Shown here one piece after another: positions 18,501 to 26,119 of a stretch of 64,000 bases of DNA (within the stretch, counting starts at the first letter, position 1; every line of letters begins with the position of its first letter). A model generated the notes under the pieces. That model saw only the letters and a list, made by a program, of their open reading frames with translations, was not told where the DNA came from and did no database searches. Origin of the DNA: Roseibium sp. Sym1 (GTDB lineage: Bacteria; Pseudomonadota; Alphaproteobacteria; Rhizobiales; Stappiaceae). A program made the position numbers and the translations under genes. The stretch spans positions 3,322,501 to 3,386,500 of the forward strand of contig NZ_CP114786.1 of assembly GCF_027359675.1 (NCBI RefSeq), read 5' to 3'.

Positions 18501-21500
18501 GGGACTTCAAGTGGTGCCCTTTGTCCTTCGATCTCGATTAAGTTGCCCAAAAGCTCGCGGTATGACAGGCCAATGCGTTCGTCCGTGCGATGGAGCGCTT
18601 CATGATGCTTGTTGAGATCTTCTTCAACTGCCTCAATCTTTAGCGCAAGATTCTGGCGATCGCGCTTCCACTTCTGATTGGCCTGCAACTCATAATGGGC
18701 CTCGAGCTGCGCTCGAAGAGCATGGATGATCGGTTCGCGGTCGCGGTTTACGTCTGAGACCATGAATATCCTGTCTTGGAGCCCCTCAGCTTCTAGCCGT
18801 TTCTTCACGACTTCGAGCGCGGCCTGTTTTTGGCAGACGATGAGCAGACTTTTTTTCCTACCAATTGCGTCAGCAACCATATTGACAATAGTCTGGCTCT
18901 TCCCTGTGCCGGGTGGTCCTTCGATAAGAAGACCGGGCGCACTGCGGGCCTCGAGAACAGCAGCTTCCTGCGAGGGATCGCTGGCCACGGTAAAAAAGCG
19001 GTCTAGTTCTGGAGGCTTTTTAGACGACGAATTAAGGGAAACAGCTTCAGTAAGCTTGAGCGCTGTCTGCAGAGCACTGTCATTAAGCTGCCTACTTTTT
19101 AGTTGGCGTAAATCCTCAACGATGGCTTGTCCCATATAGGCCATGTGGAAGAATACTGCTGAGCAAGCGATGACATCGTGGCCGATATCCGTATCGGTAT
19201 CTCTTCCAGGAAGTTTAGCGAGCGTTCGTTCTTCGATGTTTGCTAGCCCGCCAAATCCGTCGACGACATCTGCAGCGGTGAGCGTAGACCTGCCAAGAAG
19301 ATCATTCGCTGCTTCTTGCCACTTTCGCGAGGCATCCATACCGATCATGCCTTCAAAAGCCGGGTTTAGGCGTACCTCGTCTCGGTCTCGGTCGAACGCA
19401 ATGGTCGCGTGGCCGCGATTGCCGACTTGTGGAACGACCTTGACTGGCCACAAGAGTATCGGTGCGATCTTTGCTTTCCGGCGATCATCGCGGTGGATCA
19501 GGAATGGGAAGCCCATGTATAATCCATCGATCCCAGTGTCGCGCTTATAGAGCGTTGCATGACTGCGCAGTGCGCGCAATCGACGCTCAAGCGTTTCGGA
19601 CAGGCCGAAGGCTGTAGGGTCCAACTCCTCTACTCGATCAGACCGGGCAAGGATGTGTTCCAAAAGAGCAGCGGCAGGGCGCCTCTCAGTTCCGAGCTCC
19701 GTTAGATCGACTCGTGGTGTGGTCTTACCAATTGACATCCTCGTAAGTGGACCGCGCAGGATGCTGCCGGAAATCTTCTTCGAGAAGTATTCAAGCAGTG
19801 TTGCTACGTAATTCTGTTTCGGTGGCTCTTTCCACTCATGGTAAGGTACCGAAAGCAAAACAAGTGATCGGTCAAGGCTGATTCGGCGATCCAGTCGAAA
19901 TTGGTCCGCCCACTCGTCGATTCTCTCAATTCCACATCGAGCAAATCCTGCGAGTCGATCATCAATTAGCGCCTGCAAGTCCCTTCTAGACAGAGAAAGC
20001 CATTCACGCGCTTGTTCTTGATTGAATGTAGCCAAACTTGCTCGATCGGCAGTTCTTGAGGCCTCATCGAGAATGTCGTCTACCGACCGGAACTGTCCTA
20101 CGTCAGCAGATAGTAGAAGAATGAAGTCCTCATCTGTGGTCTGCCGCCTCTCGATCAGGGAATTCAGTCCGGGATGGTCGGTATCGGGGAGTATCCGACG
20201 TCGCTCGGCCCAAAGCGTTGCGAGTCTGGCTTTTGAGCTCGACAGCAGGTGAATCTGCAGGTCATCTTCATTTAGCGCAATGGAAAAATGGCGAGCCTTT
20301 TCGCGGACCGATAGTCCGCGCTCCTTCATTCGCTGCAGCCACTCCTCTGCATCTAGGCGCGCAAGAAATTCAACTGACGGCCCGAAGATTAGCTCGGTAC
20401 CATCAATTGGGTGATCAAGTAGCCAGCCCGGCGTGACAATGTTTCCTTTTACTATGAGCGGCATCGCCGGATGCAGTATCTTTAGAGCTATCGAAAGCCT
20501 CAAGTCGTCAGAGAGGCCTTCGGTGTGAGCAAGGCGCCGTATTGCCGACTGCATTGCACCATCGAAACCTGCGTCTTCAGTCCACGCGGCGATGACGCCG
20601 CGCATTGCCTGATCGCGCGCCTCGTCCCAGTTACCAGGCTCAGCCGCAGCTAGCGCGTACGCGCTAGCCTTGTAAAAAGGCTTTCCAGCCAGATATATCG
20701 GTGTGGTTCCGTTCGAGTCAGTCTGCGCCGTTTCCGACCGAGGTAAGGCAACATACTCCCCGGCAAGCCAAGCACGCACCTCTTGCCATTGCCACCGTTC
20801 TCGATGGTCTCTAGCTAGGAGGCCTTTCAAAAGCTGTGCAACTGAAGGATCCAATCCTTCTGGAATTTCGACTCCGTTTGTGAGGACGTGGATCAGGAAC
20901 GCTTGAGGATTGACACCATCGAAGCAAGCCCCGTCTGTGATGATCTCGAGAATGATCATTCCGAGACTCCACCAATCGGAGGACGCGGCCACGCCGCCAG
21001 CGATAGTTTCCGGTGCCATGTACTGCGTCGTCTCAAGCGGCGCGACGACATCTAGGTCATAGTCTGACAGACGAGCTGAGCCAAAACCCGTGATTACCAA
21101 ATCTAGTGGTTTGGCGGTGCGAATTAGGACGTTTGCCGGGCGGATATCGCGATGACGCAGTCCCCCTTGGGAAAAGGAGCCAAGTGCCTTGCCAATTTCA
21201 AACACGATCGTTCTTAATACTTCGAGATTCGATCCGTCGAAGCTGACCTCGACAAGACTTCCTTCGGTTATCTCCTCCACTATTTCGTATGCCCGATCAT
21301 TCCATCTGCCGACTTCGTAAATCTGAGGCAGGTGGTCCTCGGATAAGCTGCTAATAGCATCATAGACCGCTGTGTCAGGCTCTGAACCATCGGCAAATAT
21401 GGTCAAGATTCCACGCTGTTCCGTTTCATTCTTGATCGCGAGATAGCGTTGCTGGACAGCGCCGGTCGGCTGTAGTTGAGACTCAACCCGCCAGCCACAA

Positions 21501-21841
21501 ATCTCCGTCACATCCGTTGCGACAAGAGCCGTGTTTTCAGGTTCCTCTTCTTTTGTAGGCTCTATTGGAGTAGAGCCGATGTCTAATTCTGACCCACAGG
21601 TCATGCAGATAATGTCACCGTCGTCGACTAGGTGACCGTTCGGACATGTCGCGGTATTGGAGGCAAGAGGAGGCTGGGAACTTAGCGAAGTAATGGGAGT
21701 AGCGCGATGGAGCCCGCCTGCTTCTTTTACTGAAACCGATGTCAGATCCCAATTGCAGGTCGCGCCGCTATCAACGGTCCCCTGACAATAAAATTCGCTC
21801 AGTGGACGTTCGGTATGACAATTTGGACAAAGTCTGATCAT
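15578..21841 (-). CDS. giant zinc-ribbon / pseudokinase / SF1 helicase / Vsr-like nuclease fusion
   Basis: This 2087-aa protein is modular. Residues 5-29 (C5, C8, C19, C29) and 66-82 (C66, H70, C79, C82) are zinc ribbons. Residues about 115-370 have a protein-kinase fold: HRDIRPANV at 230-238 and YMAPE are present, but the DFG Asp is Gly (ITGFG, 250-254) and the beta-3 Lys is missing, so it is probably a pseudokinase. A DUF4011-like region (GLYMGFPFLI) precedes an SF1 helicase: Walker A GPPGTGKS at about 975, DEASQ at about 1635, GDEKQMPPT, and VQGDERDYII with NVAVTRAR. The last ~100 residues (GLGIECDAPRHH, REIWRPSVLK) match a Vsr/MTES_1575-type endonuclease. It overlaps the genes on both sides. 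It likely senses and cuts invading nucleic acid (inference); it recalls the kinase-helicase of Mokosh but is not the same. Confidence 0.85.
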   Translation of the reverse strand: MIRLCPNCHTERPLSEFYCQGTVDSGATCNWDLTSVSVKEAGGLHRATPITSLSSQPPLASNTATCPNGHLVDDGDIICMTCGSELDIGSTPIEPTKEEEPENTALVATDVTEICGWRVESQLQPTGAVQQRYLAIKNETEQRGILTIFADGSEPDTAVYDAISSLSEDHLPQIYEVGRWNDRAYEIVEEITEGSLVEVSFDGSNLEVLRTIVFEIGKALGSFSQGGLRHRDIRPANVLIRTAKPLDLVITGFGSARLSDYDLDVVAPLETTQYMAPETIAGGVAASSDWWSLGMIILEIITDGACFDGVNPQAFLIHVLTNGVEIPEGLDPSVAQLLKGLLARDHRERWQWQEVRAWLAGEYVALPRSETAQTDSNGTTPIYLAGKPFYKASAYALAAAEPGNWDEARDQAMRGVIAAWTEDAGFDGAMQSAIRRLAHTEGLSDDLRLSIALKILHPAMPLIVKGNIVTPGWLLDHPIDGTELIFGPSVEFLARLDAEEWLQRMKERGLSVREKARHFSIALNEDDLQIHLLSSSKARLATLWAERRRILPDTDHPGLNSLIERRQTTDEDFILLLSADVGQFRSVDDILDEASRTADRASLATFNQEQAREWLSLSRRDLQALIDDRLAGFARCGIERIDEWADQFRLDRRISLDRSLVLLSVPYHEWKEPPKQNYVATLLEYFSKKISGSILRGPLTRMSIGKTTPRVDLTELGTERRPAAALLEHILARSDRVEELDPTAFGLSETLERRLRALRSHATLYKRDTGIDGLYMGFPFLIHRDDRRKAKIAPILLWPVKVVPQVGNRGHATIAFDRDRDEVRLNPAFEGMIGMDASRKWQEAANDLLGRSTLTAADVVDGFGGLANIEERTLAKLPGRDTDTDIGHDVIACSAVFFHMAYMGQAIVEDLRQLKSRQLNDSALQTALKLTEAVSLNSSSKKPPELDRFFTVASDPSQEAAVLEARSAPGLLIEGPPGTGKSQTIVNMVADAIGRKKSLLIVCQKQAALEVVKKRLEAEGLQDRIFMVSDVNRDREPIIHALRAQLEAHYELQANQKWKRDRQNLALKIEAVEEDLNKHHEALHRTDERIGLSYRELLGNLIEIEGQRAPLEVPALRRLLGQLTPVEIEALSEMCAPHARHWLPAKFENNPLSVLKQFNADPANIGAFDDDFNSFVASEKERNAVLERTADALSLNNPEPYRSWYAENDRSFVELEDQERAQLAQWYRLCERSENTSKAIQATARLATLNDLLGSIGDNEPAEDYRKLSIELSDQELDRWATIAAALNKPTSFIDVINPFRWSKRRKLKVFLKEAGLNPPDTAQFDAALRWEQRLRPLRRDLVEALEPFGEDSLVTDLSRSVKLAGIASHSAQSISNVQAVADKVASFPSQSELEKAVATASLPAYERLRDSAELAFERYEAKQFSRAALENVSQWFDEDWVAARLKAIEADDDNVTALSSIARERPTLEAFQRFRIRANAISPEGFKIFEQLRPLEFELSALRLDQLEDEVRKIVKREAMLSWKSRLESEDPRLLYETSELAAKIRSVEEAELGMRKANRNMLTQGVDPARISSAREWESITRLRGQRAQRLREILEKGPDLGLMELRPVWLMNPDVASRVLPLRKSMFDTVIYDEASQMPVEYALPTLFRGEIVIISGDEKQMPPTAFFASKVENDEADVFDGEELDEDATEVERETFNETWNRREIKDCPDLLQLGKSVLPTTTLQIHYRSSYRELISFSNSSFYNNKLNVPVRHPDEEILRAKPIEVIRADGIYYNQTNDIEARRVVDVLAEIWRRPESRPTIGVVTFNRKQADLIEDVLEERAEEDSVFRNTLARERDRVENGEDVGFFVKNVENVQGDERDYIIFSSTFGRNAQGSFRRNFGVLGQKGGERRLNVAVTRARMKVVMVTSMPIEDISDMISSRRTPASARDYLQGYLEYARSMSEGEFHRGRNLLERMVIERVSARSVANDGLDGFTASVAAYLDTLGVKTDQINDGSAFGLDFAVENPRTGLYGLGIECDAPRHHILESARAREIWRPSVLKRSIPVIHRVSSQGWYHNRDEERDRLKAVVEATIFQEAAE

Positions 21842-22503
21842 CGGCTTTTCTCTTCTGCCGTTTCCTTCGAACAGTCCTGCGAAGTCATTAATTGATGGTT
21901 GTGTCGGGATAATGCAGCGGACAACCGCTTGAAATCTTCCCTGCCGGGAATACCTACGAACCAGACTGTTCCGTCTCCGTCCATCATCAGATCTAAACTG
22001 CGGTCTTCGGCCGTAAGTTTCCGCTGATACTGGGCGAATGCTTCTTGGCCAACAGAGGTTAGGAGATGTAGACGTTGATTGTCGCTACCGCGCAGTGCAA
22101 GCGTCTGCGGGGCGTCGACGAGGTATGGGTCTGATATTAGTGCGTCTATCAGGCCGGCCATCCGCGAAACCTTTGCAGAGATCTCTTCGATTTTGTAGCC
22201 GGAATAAAGCAATACGTTAGCGGCTGTGGCAGCCTTGATGGCAATCAGTAGTTCTTGCAGAGCTTCACACTGGTCGAAAGGCTCGCCTCCGGAGATCGTA
22301 ATGCCGTTTGCCTCAGGCAGCCAGCGTTCTATCGCCCGCATAATCTCCGTCACTGTCGTTTGACCCCGCCCTGCCGCCCAAGTATCGGCAGATATGCAAC
22401 CATGGCATCGAATTGAGCAGCCTTGGAACCAAATTCCGATGCGACTGCCGGGGCCCAGCGTCGTTACCGGAAAGTGGAGACGAGATATGGAAACGGCCCT
22501 CAT
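21838..22503 (-). CDS. NrdG-like radical SAM protein
   Basis: This 221-aa protein has the radical SAM CX3CX2C cluster motif (C29, C33, C36 in GCSIRCHGC) and the GGEP motif at 72-75 (ISGGEPFDQ). Its size and start (GSRIGIWFQGC) resemble glycyl-radical activases such as NrdG. No glycyl-radical enzyme is encoded nearby, so the substrate must be something else, perhaps a partner protein or nucleic acid; this is inference. It lies 6 bp after the Clp-type ATPase gene and overlaps the giant helicase gene by ATGA. Confidence 0.85.
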   Translation of the reverse strand: MRAVSISRLHFPVTTLGPGSRIGIWFQGCSIRCHGCISADTWAAGRGQTTVTEIMRAIERWLPEANGITISGGEPFDQCEALQELLIAIKAATAANVLLYSGYKIEEISAKVSRMAGLIDALISDPYLVDAPQTLALRGSDNQRLHLLTSVGQEAFAQYQRKLTAEDRSLDLMMDGDGTVWFVGIPGREDFKRLSAALSRHNHQLMTSQDCSKETAEEKSR

Positions 22504-22509
22504 GGGAAG

Positions 22510-24324
22510 CTATTCTCGCACGAGCTCTATGGTTGTGACTGGGCCCGGGACGACGCTTTCGATCCTGAAAGTTCCCGCGGCTTCACCGGAGTCAAAAAGC
22601 GCTCGTGACAATGGATTGGCAAGATGGGTCTCTATCATATTGCGGATACCTCGGCCGCCGTTGGACAGGTCCTGGATGCACAGATTGCGCAATTTTTGTT
22701 CGGCGTCTTCGTGTAATGAAACCTTGAAACCTGCTGCAACAGTGCTTTGCAATAGGCTGTCGACCATGCTGCGAAAAATCTGTTCCGCTATATCCCGTCG
22801 AATGAAGTCAAAGACTATTATGTTTTCGCCGATGCGATTAAGTATCTCTGGGCGGTTGAGTGACAATTTGAAGTGATTTTCTATTTCCTCCCGAACCTTG
22901 GCTGCGACGACTTCATGTTCTTGATCCGCGGAAACGTTTAGTGTTCGTGCTCCAGTTGCTTCAGTGCGGTAGATGCCGAGGTTCGAGGTGAAGATGATAA
23001 CGGCCTCAGAGAAATAAACTCGGTCGCCACGTCCGGAGGTCAACACACCATCGTCGAGTATCTGTAGAAATTTGTCGAGGATGCGTGGATGGGCTTTTTC
23101 GATTTCGTCAAACAGGACTATGCTGAAGGGCTTTTCCCGCATCGCATTTGTAAGCTCACCGCCAGCGTCATATCCCACGTATCCGGGAGGCGCACCCAAC
23201 AATCGTTGGTCTGCATGTTCTGCACTGAACTCCGACATATCGAAGCGGATGTAAGCCGTCTCGTCCCCAAAAAGAAGGCTTGTGATTGTCTTCGCAAGCT
23301 CAGTCTTTCCTACGCCAGTGGGGCCCGCGAAAAACGCGACACCACGCGGACGACCGTTTGTAGGTGACCGACCAATCCCTGTAACCGCTCGCTTGATGAT
23401 GTCAAGCATATGGGCAATGGCGTGCTCCTGCCCCTTTACCCGAGAGCGGATGAAGTGTTCGGCATTGGTTATTTTGTTGCGGTCGAGTCTTTTCCACGGA
23501 TCGTCCGTTACGCCAACCTTATAGCGTCTCACTGCAGCAGCGATCTCGTCGACGCGTAGGTCTTCGTTTCGGCCCAATTGTACGATGGCGTTCATGTCCG
23601 TGAGTAGTAATCCTTCGGTCAGGCTAACGAAGGCATCAGCAGACTTTTCAAAAACAGAAGTGGGTGTTTTCTCTGCCTCAGGAAGGCTCCTCAGAAGCGT
23701 GCGGGACAGCGAGGCGCGAGTGTGGCCGTCAGGTGGCGAGATCGGGATTGTTCGAAGTCTCGGATTATCGAGCGTAAACCAGTCGGGTAAATCGGACTCA
23801 CGATCGACCACCCAAATAATGGTATTATAGTACGGTTGTCGGTTTGGCCCGAAGGGTCTGGAAGAGGCGCGGTGGCAAGCAATTTGAGCCGTCGTAAAGA
23901 GCGCATGCTCTTGAAGTGTCAGGGTATCCGACCTGTTTGTGAGACGGGAAGCAAAGTCTATGATCAGTGCGGCCGGTTCGCCATTCGAGGCGCTGAAAGT
24001 CGGAAGCACCTGAGCGAGAACGTCTAGTCCCATACCTCTTGGGTTTTCAGAACCCAGACCCGTGTTTTGCAACGCCTGTTGGAGATCTGCGCTGTCTATC
24101 CCACCTGGAGTTTCGAACCCAGACATGGGAGAAAACAGCAGGACATCGCGATATCCGCACGCCCGTAACTCATGATCAAGGGCTAGGGCCAGCGGCAGTG
24201 GTGCTACGGTATCCGGCGCAATTGGGTATGCCTGCAAGTCACGGACATTGCCTGTTAGGACAAACTGGCTTTTAAGAGGCAGGAAACGCTTTAGGTCGCG
24301 TAGCCAACGAGTTTTCGTAGTCAC
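22510..24324 (-). CDS. Clp-type AAA+ ATPase (ClpB/ClpA D2-like)
   Basis: This 604-aa protein has a N-terminal half resembling a degenerate P-loop domain (residues about 15-230, no Walker A). Its C-terminal half is a complete Clp D2-type AAA+ module: GPTGVGKT at about 333, the pore-region motif PPGYVGYDAGG, Walker B VLFDEIEKAH, FTSNLG, and the small domain with RPEILNRIGENIIVF and GGRGIRNMI. It lacks ClpB's N-domain and middle coiled coil. It probably remodels a protein complex, perhaps the helicase fusion. It is 6 bp upstream of the radical SAM gene. Confidence 0.88.
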   Translation of the reverse strand: MTTKTRWLRDLKRFLPLKSQFVLTGNVRDLQAYPIAPDTVAPLPLALALDHELRACGYRDVLLFSPMSGFETPGGIDSADLQQALQNTGLGSENPRGMGLDVLAQVLPTFSASNGEPAALIIDFASRLTNRSDTLTLQEHALFTTAQIACHRASSRPFGPNRQPYYNTIIWVVDRESDLPDWFTLDNPRLRTIPISPPDGHTRASLSRTLLRSLPEAEKTPTSVFEKSADAFVSLTEGLLLTDMNAIVQLGRNEDLRVDEIAAAVRRYKVGVTDDPWKRLDRNKITNAEHFIRSRVKGQEHAIAHMLDIIKRAVTGIGRSPTNGRPRGVAFFAGPTGVGKTELAKTITSLLFGDETAYIRFDMSEFSAEHADQRLLGAPPGYVGYDAGGELTNAMREKPFSIVLFDEIEKAHPRILDKFLQILDDGVLTSGRGDRVYFSEAVIIFTSNLGIYRTEATGARTLNVSADQEHEVVAAKVREEIENHFKLSLNRPEILNRIGENIIVFDFIRRDIAEQIFRSMVDSLLQSTVAAGFKVSLHEDAEQKLRNLCIQDLSNGGRGIRNMIETHLANPLSRALFDSGEAAGTFRIESVVPGPVTTIELVRE

Positions 24325-24490
24325 AGCTATTTCAATCAGAAGTTACGGTTTTTGACTGCCCTGTTAGAACACAAATAAAGCAGATATTAAAATGCGAACA
24401 CAGGCTTCATCGAAATGATTTTCCAACCTCGGAAATTAACGAAATTTCACATCAAGAGTTCTAAGCTCGCGAATTAGTTCTGGGCTGGCC

Positions 24491-25852
24491 TTAGTCTGTT
24501 TGCTCAGGCGGTTCAGTGCTAGGTTCGACCTCTTGTTCCACTACTTCGGTTAAAGCTTCATCGAGCTTTGATTTCACCGGACGCGGCGGTGCCGGTTGCC
24601 AAGCTCTAAGATTCTGGCCCACCAGGTCATAGAAAGCCGGGACGATGGCCTCTACATCTTCGATAAACGTGCGTCGTCCACCGAACCTCTTGCCGGTGCT
24701 ATCGACCAAAGTTATCTCGAACGAATGTGGAGCTAGGGTGGGATTGTCAGTCTGAATCAATTCTGGATCCTTGTGAAGCATCTCGAGCGGCTTTTGTGTC
24801 GGCGCAGCCCGACCGGGCCAGTGCGCTGATACCAAAATGCGAGGGTCATCCTGCTTCAGCATCTTCAGTAGCCAGTTGGTTCTAGCCTTTGTCGATTTCT
24901 TGTCTAACGGAGCTTTGACTTTCATACTCACAGATATTGTCCTGAGCTGAAGGTTGGCAGCTACTTCGATGTCTCCGGCGCAGTCGGGTACTCGGTAAGT
25001 TGACTTTAGGATTGGGCAGTCAATCAAGGCTGCGATTGACGCTTTTATTCTGGCCGCAGGGTCAATTCTGTATTTTCGCTCCATCATCGTCTCAACGGTC
25101 TGACCAACGTGACGAGATAATTGAAGGCAAAGATCCCGCTCTTCCTCTATCCAGCATCCGATTGCATTCGCTACGTCGTCATCACTCTTCTTAAGTGAAG
25201 CACCGTTGTTTATCCGCTGCGTCAAGTCCTTCCAATCGGCTCCCATTTGGCTGAAGCGTTCGACTCCGGTTCTTGGGTCTTCGAGGTAGCGCAATAGTTC
25301 ACGAAGCAAGAAGGCCTGCTCCGTGTCCTCAATACTTTGTTGATGCTGTAAGATTTTGCATGCTGTGACAATGCTCATCCATGACCAGTGGTAGAGGCCT
25401 ACCTTCCGTAGAAGCACTTTTGACATCTGGACCGGGGAGTGATCTGCGCGGGTCACAAATTGGTTGGAGATCGTGATGACAGCGTCAATGCCGTTGTCGC
25501 GTGCCATCTCAATATAGCGTTGAACTTGTTCGGGTTCGAGGTCTGATTTGCCTATCTTTGCTTCGATAAGCGCGCTCCACTTTGACTTCCCCGTTGTTAC
25601 TACAACTAAGCCATCGGGACGGTTCTTCGCTTCGCTCTCTTCTATTAATACAACTTCGGTAAAAGCTTCAACTCTTGAACGTACCCCGATCCGAATACCC
25701 GCCGTACCGAGGAGCTCAGCCGCAAGCGCGGGAACTTGCGTCATGACCGCGAGCAAAATCGAAGTTATCCGTTGTTCTCGGCTTGAGTCTGCGACGATAG
25801 GAAATAGGCGGGCGGGATCACCCCATTTTAGAAAATCTGGTCGCTCAATCAT
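24491..25852 (-). CDS. PD-(D/E)XK nuclease-like protein
   Basis: The ATG at 25852 is chosen because GAGGAGG lies 6 bp upstream; an in-frame extension to 25891 lacks this. The 453-aa product has a nuclease-type core at about residues 78-130: RPDGLVVV, then SALIEAKIGKSDLEPEQVQRY, fitting PD-x-ExK. The C-terminus is acidic and Pro/Glu-rich. It is upstream of the Clp-like gene in the same orientation with a 166-bp gap, so it could be the first gene of the defence operon or a separate unit under the same control. No named family is recognised. Confidence 0.7.
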   Translation of the reverse strand: MIERPDFLKWGDPARLFPIVADSSREQRITSILLAVMTQVPALAAELLGTAGIRIGVRSRVEAFTEVVLIEESEAKNRPDGLVVVTTGKSKWSALIEAKIGKSDLEPEQVQRYIEMARDNGIDAVITISNQFVTRADHSPVQMSKVLLRKVGLYHWSWMSIVTACKILQHQQSIEDTEQAFLLRELLRYLEDPRTGVERFSQMGADWKDLTQRINNGASLKKSDDDVANAIGCWIEEERDLCLQLSRHVGQTVETMMERKYRIDPAARIKASIAALIDCPILKSTYRVPDCAGDIEVAANLQLRTISVSMKVKAPLDKKSTKARTNWLLKMLKQDDPRILVSAHWPGRAAPTQKPLEMLHKDPELIQTDNPTLAPHSFEITLVDSTGKRFGGRRTFIEDVEAIVPAFYDLVGQNLRAWQPAPPRPVKSKLDEALTEVVEQEVEPSTEPPEQTD

Positions 25853-26119
25853 TGGGCCCTCCTCAACTGCTAAATCAACTCTAGAGAGCAATTTCCTTGA
25901 GGGTCAATGAACTGCGCAGAAGAATTTGTCATTTCATGTCAGAAAAGCGCGCTGGCTCGAAACTCTAAAATCAATTCATATCGTAGGCTTGGTAGATGTA
26001 ACTATGTCTTGTTAGTTCCATTAGAGTTGCGAATGATTTAGTTGCGATGCAGTATTTAAAAATGCTGCGTTGGCAATTTTCGCTGAAGTTCGGGCGTAAT
26101 CTGCAAGCAACTGATCCCC

